Below are positions 52,666 through 60,171 of a DNA stretch of 64,000 nt, in pieces; position 1 is the first letter of the stretch, and every line of letters begins with the position of its first letter. Source of the DNA: Micromonospora sp. C28SCA-DRY-2 (GTDB lineage Bacteria > Actinomycetota > Actinomycetes > Mycobacteriales > Micromonosporaceae). The stretch covers positions 677,501-741,500 of the forward strand of contig NZ_JAUMKD010000002.1 of assembly GCF_030519475.1 (NCBI RefSeq), written 5' to 3'. The position numbers were made by a program, and so were the translations under genes. A model generated the notes under the pieces. That model ran no database searches. It was not told where the DNA came from and saw nothing but the letters and a program-made list of their open reading frames with translations.

Positions 52666-53964
52666 GTGCCTGATATTCCGTTCGGTTTCGCGCTCCCGGG
52701 TGGGCAACCACCAGACCCCAACGACCCCGCGCAGATGCAGCAGTTCATGTCGCAGTTGCAGCACCTGCTCTCCGCGTCGGGCAGCGGGCCGGTCAACTGG
52801 GACCTGGCCCGGCAGGTGGCCGCCAGCCAGCTCGCCGCCGCGGGCGACCCGGCGGTCTCGCCGTACGAGCGCAACGCGGTGGAGGAGGCGCTGCGGCTCG
52901 CCGACCTCTGGCTCGAGCCCGCCTCCGCGCTGCCCTCGGGCATCCAGACCTCGGTGGCCTGGAACCGCAACGAGTGGATCTACAAGACCCTGGACGTCTG
53001 GCGCAAGCTCTGCGACCCGGTGGCCAGCCGGATGGTCGGCGCGATGGGCGACCTGGTGCCGCCGGAGGCGCGCGCCCAGCTCGGCCCGATGCAGTCGATG
53101 GTGGCCACCCTCGGTGGCGCGCTCTTCGGCGGCCAGCTCGGCCAGGCGCTCGGCTCGCTCGCCGCGGAGGTGCTCTCCGCCGGCGACATCGGGCTGCCGC
53201 TCGGCCCGGCCGGCACGGCCGCGCTGATCCCGGCCAACATCCGCGCGTACGGCGAGGGCCTGGAGCTGCCCGAGGACGAGGTCCGGCTCTACGTGGCCCT
53301 GCGCGAGGCCGCCCACCAGCGGCTCTTCCAGCACGTCCCGTGGCTGCGCGGGCACGTGCTGAGCGCGGTGGAGACGTACGCCGCCGGCATCCGGGTCAAC
53401 CGGGAGGCGATCGAGGAGGCGATGGGCCGGGTCGACCCGACCGACCCGGAGTCGATGCAGGCGATCGCCCTGGAGGGCATCTTCACCCCGGAGGACAGCC
53501 CCGCGCAGAAGGCGTCCCTGGCCCGGCTGGAGACCGCGTTGGCCCTGGTCGAGGGGTGGGTCTGCCACGTGGTGGACAGCGCCGCCGGCGGCCGGCTGCC
53601 GAACGTGGTCCGGCTCGGCGAGGCGTTCCGCCGGCGCCGTGCCGCGGGCGGCCCGGCCGAGCAGACCTTTGCCGCGCTGGTCGGCCTGGAGCTGCGGCCA
53701 CGCCGGCTGCGCGAGGCGGCGGCGCTCTGGGCGGCGCTCACCGAGCACCGCGGGATCGCCGGCCGGGACGCCCTCTGGGGTCACCCCGACCTGCTCCCCT
53801 CCGACGACGACTTCGCCGACCCGGTGGCCTTCGCGATGGCCGAGTTCGACCTCAGCGAGCTGGAGAACTTCGACTTCTCCGCCCCCGGTGGCCCGGAGGA
53901 GCAGGCACCGGGCGGCCCGGAGCGGCGCACCGACGACTCCGACGGCGACGACGAGCGCCGCTGA
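52666..53964 (+). CDS. zinc-dependent metalloprotease, DUF2342 (Zincin_2)
   Basis: A 432-residue protein. The helix REAAHQRLFQH replaces a standard HExxH site, as in this family, where a zincin fold is predicted. GTG start. The C-terminus is acidic (DDSDGDDERR). It lies divergent from the PDZ/S16 gene as Rv3195 and Rv3194c do. Family members are often annotated as F420-biosynthesis-associated, without clear proof of activity. Confidence 0.9.
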   Translation: MPDIPFGFALPGGQPPDPNDPAQMQQFMSQLQHLLSASGSGPVNWDLARQVAASQLAAAGDPAVSPYERNAVEEALRLADLWLEPASALPSGIQTSVAWNRNEWIYKTLDVWRKLCDPVASRMVGAMGDLVPPEARAQLGPMQSMVATLGGALFGGQLGQALGSLAAEVLSAGDIGLPLGPAGTAALIPANIRAYGEGLELPEDEVRLYVALREAAHQRLFQHVPWLRGHVLSAVETYAAGIRVNREAIEEAMGRVDPTDPESMQAIALEGIFTPEDSPAQKASLARLETALALVEGWVCHVVDSAAGGRLPNVVRLGEAFRRRRAAGGPAEQTFAALVGLELRPRRLREAAALWAALTEHRGIAGRDALWGHPDLLPSDDDFADPVAFAMAEFDLSELENFDFSAPGGPEEQAPGGPERRTDDSDGDDERR

Positions 53965-54090
53965 CCACCGCGACCGGGCCGGCCGGCGGCCCACGACCCC
54001 GCCGGCCCGGGTCACGCACCCTCGCGCGCCTGAATCGGAATCAGCCCCGGCACGCCCGGGCCGGGTCAGCCCCGACACGCCTGAGGCGGG

Positions 54091-54696
54091 TCAGCCCGGA
54101 TGGCCGGCGCCGGAGAGCAGCGCGCGGGTCGCCTCCCAGCCCTCCACCGCCGGGTCGAGCCGGGCCAGGTCGCCCGGGCCGCGGAGCCGGTGCCAGCCGG
54201 GAGTCACCGCCAGGTCGCCGGGGCTCGGCGCCGCCGTGCGGACCGCCGTCGGCAGCCCGCGCTCCAGGTCGACCGCCGGCAGCCAGGCCGGTACGGGCAG
54301 CCGGGCCGCCACCCCGAGCAGCCCGGGACCGCCCTCGACCGGCGCGACCGCCACCGGCCGGCTGGTCAGCGGCCGGAGCAGCTTGCCGACGGTCAGTCCG
54401 GGCACGTCCGGCGCGTCCCCGGCGATGACGGCCGCCTGGTCGTAGCCGTCGACAGCGGCGAGCACCGCGTTCGGTGTGGGCTCGGGCACCTCGTACACCT
54501 CGGTGCCGGGCCAGACCACCGCGTCGGCGAGCCAGCGGTCGGCCGGGGTCACCGCCACCGCGGTGCGCACCTCGTTGAGCGTGGCGAGCAGGTCGACCAC
54601 GTCCTCGGCGAGCGCCCTCCGCCAGTCCGCCCGGTCGATGCCCGGCGGCGCCCAGCTCACCGGGCCGAGCAGCGCCACCACCACACGTCGTGCCAC
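54091..54696 (-). CDS. conserved protein, possible nucleotidyltransferase-like fold
   Basis: A 201-residue protein with VVALLGP near the start and AAVIAGDAPDVPGLTVGKLLRPL in the middle, a pattern reminiscent of glycosyltransferase/MobA-like proteins (DUF2064 type), but the usual nucleotide-binding loop is missing. Convergent with the DUF2342 gene. Function not assigned. The ATG at 54696 begins the conserved part. Confidence 0.65.
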   Translation of the reverse strand: MARRVVVALLGPVSWAPPGIDRADWRRALAEDVVDLLATLNEVRTAVAVTPADRWLADAVVWPGTEVYEVPEPTPNAVLAAVDGYDQAAVIAGDAPDVPGLTVGKLLRPLTSRPVAVAPVEGGPGLLGVAARLPVPAWLPAVDLERGLPTAVRTAAPSPGDLAVTPGWHRLRGPGDLARLDPAVEGWEATRALLSGAGHPG

Positions 54697-55097
54697 GCCC
54701 CGACCCTACGCGGATCCCGGACATCCCACCGACCCACCGCCCCGCCCTGGTCGACGCCAAGCCGGCCGCACCGCCGCGTGGCGGCGGCGTCGCGATGGCT
54801 TCCCACCGTTGATCCACTCCACTTCCCGGATGTCGCGGTATCAACGACGCCCCGATACCGCCATGCACGGCAAACGGAGTGGATCACGAGCCCACCCGGT
54901 CGCCGTAGCGGCGTCGGAGCGCACGATCCACGGGAGCGTCGTGGCGGCGCAGTGCGGCATCGCGGGGTGCGGTGGCGGTGGCGTGTGGAGGGGACCCCGA
55001 GCGTGGCGAGCTGGCGCGGTCCCGGGGCGGGGCATCCGACCAGCCGGCCGGGCGGCATCCGCTCCTGCCCGGGCGGCGCGGCGTCCGGGCGGGAGCG
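54697..55097. other. 401-bp intergenic region with a palindromic repeat
   Basis: No convincing gene is seen. The region holds the promoter area of the gene ending at 54091, a 77-bp nested palindrome (54810-54886) and about 200 bp of GC-rich DNA downstream of the metallopeptidase gene that ends at 55098. Confidence 0.6.
54810..54886. repeat. nested palindromic repeat, type A
   Basis: Outer arms TGATCCACTCC / GGAGTGGATCA (54810-54820, 54876-54886) and inner arms GCGGTATC / GATACCGC (54835-54842, 54854-54861) around CAACGACGCCCC. It contains no reading frame of interest. I recall similar GATCCACTCC palindromes from Micromonospora genomes, so it is likely a dispersed extragenic element. Confidence 0.6.
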
Positions 55098-55628
55098 TCA
55101 GTCGGCCAGGGCCGTGCCGGCGGCGGCCGCGACGCCCTCCAGGTAGCCGCGGGCCCGCTCGGTCTTCGGGTACCGGCCGACCAGCGCCCAGAACCGGGCG
55201 TTGTGGCTCGGCACGATGAGGTGGGCCAGCTCGTGCAGGAGCACGTAGTCGATGACCCAGTCGGGCATGTCCTGGACCCGGTGGGAGAGCCGGATGGTGC
55301 CGTCGGCCGGCGTGCAGGAACCCCACCGGCCGTTCTGGTTGGTGACCCAGCGGACGCTCGCCGGGACGGCCTGCGCGCCGTGCTCGGGCAGGTAGAGCTT
55401 GATCAGCCGGGTGGCCCGGACCAGCAGCTCGTCGTCGGAACGGGCCAGCCGCCCCTCCCGGGCGGCGAGCCGGGCGAGCATCCGGTCGACCCACTCGCTC
55501 TCCTCGGCCCGGGAGAACTGGTCGGGAATGAGGACGACCACCCGCTCACCGTCGCGGTAGGCGGACACCGTGCGTCGCCGACGCTGGCTGCGCCGTACCT
55601 CGACGACCGGCTTCCGCACCCCTGCCAT
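55098..55628 (-). CDS. YgjP-like (M48-type) zinc metallopeptidase
   Basis: A 176-residue protein. HELAHLIVPSHNARFW near residue 130 carries the zinc ligands HExxH plus the third His, and the Trp following is typical for YgjP/SprT-like proteins. RWGSCTPADGTIRLS before it is the second family signature. ATG at 55628 gives a conserved basic start (RRSQRRRRTVSAY). Function of the family is unclear; a cytoplasmic protease is assumed. Confidence 0.9.
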   Translation of the reverse strand: MAGVRKPVVEVRRSQRRRRTVSAYRDGERVVVLIPDQFSRAEESEWVDRMLARLAAREGRLARSDDELLVRATRLIKLYLPEHGAQAVPASVRWVTNQNGRWGSCTPADGTIRLSHRVQDMPDWVIDYVLLHELAHLIVPSHNARFWALVGRYPKTERARGYLEGVAAAAGTALAD

Positions 55629-56138
55629 CAGCGGGCCGCGCAGCCTCGGAATCCTGCCACGAAGGAAAGCTACTGCGTAGTGACCAGGGGTACGCAAGAG
55701 TCAACCCCTCGACACGCGCCCGGAAAATGGGGATTGGTCGCCAGGAGTCCCGAAAAAATTCTTAGCCGGGCCCGCGCGGCGCACCACCGTCACCCTTCGT
55801 GGCGGTCGGCGGGCCGCGTACGCCGCTCCCCCTCCACCGTAGGTGATCATCCGTTCGGGCGCCGCTCGGGGGTCCGCAACCGCCTTCGAGGCGGTTCGGT
55901 CGGCGTGTCCCCGCCAAACTGACTTATCAGACGTTATTCGCCATGCACACTCTCGACGTCGACTTCCTCACAGTGTCGATGCACAGCTGACATGGAACTG
56001 CCCAGACCTGGGTAGGGTCCGCGACCAGCGGTCACGTGGGTGGCCGCGGAGAACGACCCAGCGCCGGCGCCCCGCGTGGCCCGCCGCCGGGACAACCGCC
56101 GGTAGGCAGTGACCGGCGGACGAGACGAGGAGGGCACC
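55629..56138. other. 510-bp intergenic region, promoters and dyad
   Basis: Between divergent genes. It contains A+T-richer stretches (around 55735-55770 with AAAAAATTC, and around 55920-55960) that may be promoters, and a perfect 8-bp hairpin AACCGCCT / AGGCGGTT at 55878-55896. The leader before the DUF5679 gene could be over 150 bases. I found no riboswitch I can name. Confidence 0.5.
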
Positions 56139-56306
56139 GTGGCCGACCAGGCCCAGACCTACAACGGTTACTGCGTCAAGTGCAAGGAGAAGCGCGACTT
56201 CGAGGGGCGCATCGAGGTCAGCAAGACCGGGATGAACATGGCCAAGGGCAAGTGTCCGGTGTGCGGCACAACAGTGAACCGCATCCTGGGCAAGGCGAAG
56301 GTCTGA
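56139..56306 (+). CDS. DUF5679 zinc-ribbon protein
   Basis: A 55-residue protein with CVKCKEKRDFEG near residue 12 and CPVCGTTVNRILGK near residue 39: two CxxC knuckles forming a zinc ribbon, the DUF5679 pattern. Such ribbons resemble nucleic-acid-binding modules of ribosomal or polymerase subunits; the function is unknown. GAGGAGGGCACC precedes the GTG start. Followed by a strong terminator, so monocistronic and perhaps well expressed. Confidence 0.88.
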   Translation: MADQAQTYNGYCVKCKEKRDFEGRIEVSKTGMNMAKGKCPVCGTTVNRILGKAKV

Positions 56307-56320
56307 CCCGATTCGGGTGT

Positions 56321-56357
56321 GCGGGAGGGGTGGCCGGCGGCCACCCCTCCCGCTTTT
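56321..56357 (+). terminator. intrinsic terminator of the DUF5679 gene
   Basis: Perfect 15-bp stem (GCGGGAGGGGTGGCC and its complement, 56321-56335 and 56339-56353), 3-base loop, then TTTT at 56354-56357. Confidence 0.93.
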
Positions 56358-56397
56358 CGTTCCGGCTGTCGGGTGAGCGACACCGGTTACCCGCTGG

Positions 56398-56460
56398 TTG
56401 TGGATATCGCGCGATTTCCTGTGGACAGCCCTGGACAGGGTGCCGCGCACCTGTGGACAA
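56398..56460 (+). other. cluster of three DnaA-box-like sites
   Basis: TTGTGGATA (56398-56406), TGTGGACAG (56420-56428) and TGTGGACAA (56452-56460). The last equals the reverse complement of the actinobacterial DnaA box TTGTCCACA; the others differ at one or two positions. They lie between a terminator and the ThiF-like gene. No other origin features are seen, so this is not oriC. Confidence 0.4.
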
Positions 56461-56499
56461 CGATCGACGGACAGCAGGGGAACGGTCACGATCCGTCGC

Positions 56500-57570
56500 A
56501 TGACCCCTGCCCCGCCACCCCGGCCCACCGCGCTGCCCCGACCCACCCTGCTGCCCGGGATCACCCGGCTCTGGCGCGACCGGCACACCCTCCAGCTCGG
56601 GGTCGATCCGGGACGGGCCGTCCTGCTGGAGGTCGCCGACCCGCGCGCGGCCCGGCTGCTCGACCTGCTCGACGGCAGCCGCAGCGAACGCCGTGTGCTG
56701 GCGTACGCGACCGACGCCGACGTCCGGCCCGACGACGCCCGTACGCTGCTCGACGCGCTGCGGGCGGCGGGCCTGGTGGTGCCCGCGCACACCCTGCTGC
56801 CCCGGGAGCTGGCCGGACCGGCCCGGGCCCGGCTCGGTGCCGAGGCGGGCGCGCTGGCCCTGGCCGCCGCCCGGCTGCCCGGCACCCCCGCCCAGGTGCT
56901 GCGCCGCCGGCTGGCCGCCCGGGTGGTGGTCAGCGGGGCCGGGCCGCTCGGCGCCGCGGTCACCGTGGCGCTGGCCCAGGCGGGCGTCGGGCACGTGTGC
57001 CCGGACCTGGCCGGTCCGGTCCGACCGGCCGACCTGGTCGGCACCGGCATCCCGGCCGCCGAGGTCGGCCGTCCGCTCGCCGCGGCGGTACGCGACGCCG
57101 TCGCCCGGGCCGCCCCCGGCACCCGCACCGGGCCGCTCCGGCAGGGCCGGGTCGACCTGGTGGTCCGGCTCGGCGTCGACCGGCCGGCCGCGCTGCTCGC
57201 CGCCGGGTACGCCCAACGGCGCCAGCCGCACCTGCTGGTCGCCCTGCGGGAGGGCGTACCGGTGATCGGGCCGCTGGTCCGACCCCCGGTCGGCCCCTGC
57301 CTCAACTGTCTCGACCTGCACCGGACCGACCGCGACCCGGACTGGCCGGCGCTCGCCGCGCAGCTCGCCGCCGACGGCCCGGAGCCGGCGTGCGCCGCCG
57401 CGACGCTGCTGGCCGCCGGTGGCCACGCGAGCGCGGAGGCGCTGGCCCAGCTCGACGGCGGCACCCCGGAGACGCTCGGCTGCGCGGTGGAGGTGGCCGG
57501 GCCGGGCCGGCTCCGGCGCCGGGTCTGGCCCCCGCACGCCTCCTGTGGGTGTTCCCGAGGGCGGCGGTGA
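56500..57570 (+). CDS. ThiF/E1-like adenylyltransferase-family protein
   Basis: A 356-residue protein. The N-terminal 110 residues look like the winged-helix part seen in TOMM cyclodehydratase-type proteins; VVVSGAGPLGAAV near residue 149 is a Rossmann-type nucleotide-binding loop, and CLNCLDLHRTDRDPDWP near 267 plus CGC at the end could hold zinc. The catalytic residues of active E1 enzymes are not clear. It is conserved at this locus in actinobacteria as far as I recall; no RiPP gene is near. ATG at 56500. Confidence 0.72.
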   Translation: MTPAPPPRPTALPRPTLLPGITRLWRDRHTLQLGVDPGRAVLLEVADPRAARLLDLLDGSRSERRVLAYATDADVRPDDARTLLDALRAAGLVVPAHTLLPRELAGPARARLGAEAGALALAAARLPGTPAQVLRRRLAARVVVSGAGPLGAAVTVALAQAGVGHVCPDLAGPVRPADLVGTGIPAAEVGRPLAAAVRDAVARAAPGTRTGPLRQGRVDLVVRLGVDRPAALLAAGYAQRRQPHLLVALREGVPVIGPLVRPPVGPCLNCLDLHRTDRDPDWPALAAQLAADGPEPACAAATLLAAGGHASAEALAQLDGGTPETLGCAVEVAGPGRLRRRVWPPHASCGCSRGRR

Positions 57571-57626
57571 GCACCGAGGGCGGCGCAGAGCAGCAGCGGG
57601 GCCCTCGCGTCGGTAACAATGGCCGG

Positions 57627-58973
57627 GTGACCGACATCCCGCGCCGGGCCGTGTCCCGGACCGCAAAGCTCGCCGCTCTGCCGCTCGGCTTCGCCGGTCG
57701 GACCGTCCTCGGCATGGGTAAGCGCGTCACCGGGCTCGCCTCCGACGTGATCTCCGCGGAGATCCAGCAGCGCACCGCCGAGCAGCTGTTCAGCGTGTTG
57801 GGGCAGCTCAAGGGCGGGGCGATGAAGTTCGGCCAGGCGCTGTCGGTCTTCGAGGCGGCGCTGCCCGAGGAGATCGCCGCCCCCTACCGGCAGGCGCTGA
57901 CCAAGCTCCAGGAGGCCGCGCCGCCGCTGCCGGCGGCCAGCGTGCACAAGGTGCTCACCGAACAGCTCGGGCCGGACTGGCGGGACCGGTTCGTGGAGTT
58001 CAACGACACCCCGGCCGCCGCGGCCAGCATCGGCCAGGTGCACCGGGCGGTCTGGCGGGAGCCCGGATACGGCCCCTCCGGCGCCCCGAACACCCGGGAC
58101 GTGGCCGTCAAGATCCAGTACCCGGGCGCCGGCGACGCCCTGCTCGCCGACCTCAAGCAGCTGTCCCGACTCGGCGGGATGTTCCGGGCGATCCAGCCCG
58201 GACTGGACGTCAAGCCGCTCCTGGTGGAGCTGCGCGAGCGGATCACCGAGGAACTGGACTACGAACTGGAGGCGGAGTCGCAGCGCGCCTTCGCGACCGC
58301 GTACGCCGACGACCCGGAGATCTACATCCCGGCGGTGGTCTCCGCGGCCCCCCGGGTCCTGATCACCGAGTGGGTCGAGGGCACGCCGCTGGCCGACATC
58401 ATCCGGTCGGGCAGCGAGGAGCAGCGCGACGAGGCAGGCCGGCTGATGGCCATCCTGCACCTGTCCGCGCCACAGCGGGCCGGCCTGCTGCACGCCGACC
58501 CGCACCCGGGCAATTTCCGGCTGCTGCCGGACGGCCGGCTCGGTGTGATCGACTTCGGTGCGGTGGCCCGGATGCCGGAGGGCACCCCCGAGCCGATCGG
58601 CCGGATCGCCGCGCTGGCCCTGCGCGGCAACGCCGACGAGGTGGTGGCGGGCCTGCGGGCGGAGGGCTTCATCGGCTCCACCGAGGAGATCGACGCCCAG
58701 GCGGTGCTCGACTTCCTCCGGCCGATGCTGGAGCCCATCGCCGCCGAGGAGTTCCGGTTCACCCGGGCCTGGCTGCGCGCCGAGGCGGCCCGGCTGGCCA
58801 GCCCCCGCTCCCCCGCCTACCAGCTCAGCCGGCAGCTCAACCTGCCGCCGTCGTACCTGCTCATCCACCGGGTGACGCTCGGCTCGATCGGCGTGCTCTG
58901 CCAGCTGGAGGCGAAGGCGCCCTACCGGGGCATCCTGGAGCGCTGGCTGCCCGGTTTCGCCCCGGTCGGCTGA
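57627..58973 (+). CDS. AarF/ABC1/UbiB-type protein kinase-like protein
   Basis: A 448-residue atypical kinase. The family motifs are intact: KGGAMKFGQ (KxGQ), AAASIGQVH, the Lys in VAVKIQYPG, ELDYELEAESQ, HADPHPGNF and IDFGAVARM. UbiB relatives support quinone synthesis or lipid transport; in actinobacteria (Rv3197) deletion affects antibiotic response and the gene sits beside whiB7, as it does here. GTG at 57627. Confidence 0.93.
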   Translation: MTDIPRRAVSRTAKLAALPLGFAGRTVLGMGKRVTGLASDVISAEIQQRTAEQLFSVLGQLKGGAMKFGQALSVFEAALPEEIAAPYRQALTKLQEAAPPLPAASVHKVLTEQLGPDWRDRFVEFNDTPAAAASIGQVHRAVWREPGYGPSGAPNTRDVAVKIQYPGAGDALLADLKQLSRLGGMFRAIQPGLDVKPLLVELRERITEELDYELEAESQRAFATAYADDPEIYIPAVVSAAPRVLITEWVEGTPLADIIRSGSEEQRDEAGRLMAILHLSAPQRAGLLHADPHPGNFRLLPDGRLGVIDFGAVARMPEGTPEPIGRIAALALRGNADEVVAGLRAEGFIGSTEEIDAQAVLDFLRPMLEPIAAEEFRFTRAWLRAEAARLASPRSPAYQLSRQLNLPPSYLLIHRVTLGSIGVLCQLEAKAPYRGILERWLPGFAPVG

Positions 58974-58988
58974 GCCGGAGCAGACGCC

Positions 58989-59026
58989 GAGGGGCGGGCG
59001 GCCGGGAAACCGGCCACCCGCCCCTC
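58989..59026. terminator. hairpin between aarF and the whiB7 operon
   Basis: 17-bp stem with one mismatch (GAGGGGCGGG then GGCCGG, and complement) and a GAAA tetraloop, between convergent genes; probably bidirectional. Confidence 0.78.
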
Positions 59027-59038
59027 GTCATCGGTGGA

Positions 59039-59278
59039 TCAGAGAACGCCCAGGTCGCGCGCCGACTGCTTGCGGCTGTTCATGGCGACGGTACGGGCGG
59101 ATCGGGTTGCCTCAGTGCTCGTGGTGGTACGACCGGCCTGAGGCCGGCGCATTCGAGCCCGGGACAACGCTTCATGGAGTAGTTGCATCTCGAAAGCTCC
59201 GTTCGGAACGTGCAGCATGGTGGTCAGCTCTCTCGTTGCCGGCATGGCACCGGCGGGGTGGATACGGATCGGGTTCAT
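59039..59278 (-). CDS. small protein downstream of whiB7
   Basis: A 79-residue basic protein. Its ATG lies one base after the whiB7 stop, so translation is likely coupled. Ordered-looking part: TMLHVPNGAFEMQLLHEALSRARMRR; the rest is Thr/Ser/Arg-rich. I do not recognise a family. Co-expression with an antibiotic-response regulator makes it a candidate resistance or regulatory partner, but this is inference. Confidence 0.6.
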   Translation of the reverse strand: MNPIRIHPAGAMPATRELTTMLHVPNGAFEMQLLHEALSRARMRRPQAGRTTTSTEATRSARTVAMNSRKQSARDLGVL

Positions 59279-59279
59279 G

Positions 59280-59645
59280 TCAGGCCGCCAGCCGGACCGC
59301 GTTGCGCGCCCCGGACAGCCCACTGGCCGCCAGGCGCGCCTCGGCCTCGACCCGGAGCGCGGCGTCCCGGGCGACGTCCTCCTTGCGCGGACGGCCACGG
59401 GGCCGCTTGCGCGGAACGACCGCGCCACGCTCGAAGATCTCGCCACCCCAGACGCCCCAGGGCTCGGACCGCTCGACCGCACCCGCGAGGCACTCGACGC
59501 GCAGCGGGCAGTCCCCGCAGAGCGACTTGGCCAGCTCGAGCTCGGCGGGCGAGTCGGAGAACCACAGGTCGGGGTCGAACTTCCGGCAGGGCAGGTTCGC
59601 CTCCAGCTCAACGCTCACGTCGAGCGGGGCCAACGCCAGACTCAT
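59280..59645 (-). CDS. whiB7: antibiotic-response transcription factor WhiB7
   Basis: A 121-residue Wbl protein. Cluster Cys residues are in NLPCRKFDPDLWF, LCGDC and ECLAGA; then GVWGGEIFERGAVV and the AT-hook RPRGRPRKE that defines WhiB7. It binds the primary sigma factor and activates intrinsic resistance genes when translation inhibitors are present. Between aarF and uvrD2 exactly as Rv3197A is. Upstream lie a strong terminator and an 85-codon frame, described separately. ATG at 59645. Confidence 0.95.
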   Translation of the reverse strand: MSLALAPLDVSVELEANLPCRKFDPDLWFSDSPAELELAKSLCGDCPLRVECLAGAVERSEPWGVWGGEIFERGAVVPRKRPRGRPRKEDVARDAALRVEAEARLAASGLSGARNAVRLAA

Positions 59646-59709
59646 CGCCCGGTCACCTCTCTCTCACTTCGATCTCGTGGATCGCATTTCCGACGTACTT
59701 CGGCGGGAC

Positions 59710-59753
59710 AAAAACTGAGGCCGCGGATCCCGGTATGCGGGTTCCGCGGCCTC
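59710..59753 (-). terminator. intrinsic terminator/attenuator in the whiB7 leader
   Basis: Stem of 11 plus 4 pairs with one mismatch (arms GAGGCCGCGGA and TCCGCGGCCTC, 59717-59753), followed on the minus strand by TTTTT (59710-59714). It stands 65 bases before whiB7 and after the 85-codon frame. Its 5' arm GCCGCGGA (59743-59750) is complementary to TCCGCGGC at 59804-59811, inside the end of that frame, giving an alternative pairing. Confidence 0.88.
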
Positions 59754-59776
59754 GAGGTGAGCCGGTGGTCTGATGG

Positions 59777-60034
59777 TCAGACCGGTCTACCTCGAGGTGG
59801 AACGCCGCGGACATCCGTGCGCTTCTTGGCGCCATCGATGCCCATGCCGGTGAAGCCACTGGTCCCCTGGACCCCGTTCGGTGCGGTCGCGAGGATCAGC
59901 TCGGCCTGAGCCTCGACCTGGTGCACCTGCGGAGCCGACGGTCGCGTGGCCGCGACGGCAAGCCGGACAGCCGACAGCGGAGCGACGGCAGCGGGCAGCG
60001 CCGCCGGACGCTCGTTGGTGTAGAAGATCTCCAT
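59777..60034 (-). CDS. 85-residue upstream reading frame of whiB7
   Basis: An 85-residue Ala/Pro/Val-rich frame beginning MEIFYTNERPAALP, containing a Gly-rich TSGFTGMGIDGAKKR near its end. It has an excellent ribosome binding site (GGGAGGTGG) and lies between a probable promoter and the whiB7 attenuator. I recognise no domain. WhiB7 in other actinobacteria is controlled by a translated upstream frame; this one is longer than those I know, so it could also be a true small protein. Confidence 0.65.
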   Translation of the reverse strand: MEIFYTNERPAALPAAVAPLSAVRLAVAATRPSAPQVHQVEAQAELILATAPNGVQGTSGFTGMGIDGAKKRTDVRGVPPRGRPV

Positions 60035-60123
60035 TGGTGCCACCTCCCTGACGTTCACTCGTGATCGGCACGGTCTCAGCCTCTTGAGCAGCCCGAATGG
60101 CGCCGCTCGCGAGGTGTGCCATG

Positions 60124-60153
60124 AGGCTATTCCTCGGCCCCCGGCGAGGGCAA
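60124..60153 (-). promoter_or_regulatory. probable whiB7-locus promoter
   Basis: On the minus strand TTGCCC (60148-60153), 18 bases, TAGCCT (60124-60129), with an A/T-rich AAATCGT immediately upstream of the -35. WhiB7-dependent promoters are known for an A/T-rich block beside the -35, so autoregulation is possible. Hexamers are poor; low certainty. Confidence 0.4.
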
Positions 60154-60171
60154 ACGATTTACGGCCAGATT

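Noticed and set aside
56398..56460. Chromosomal origin oriC
   Set aside because: Only three DnaA-like boxes, no dnaA or dnaN nearby and no large A+T-rich region.
55968..58868. Minus-strand open frame of 966 codons
   Set aside because: Antisense to the ThiF-like and aarF genes and across a terminator; no domain.
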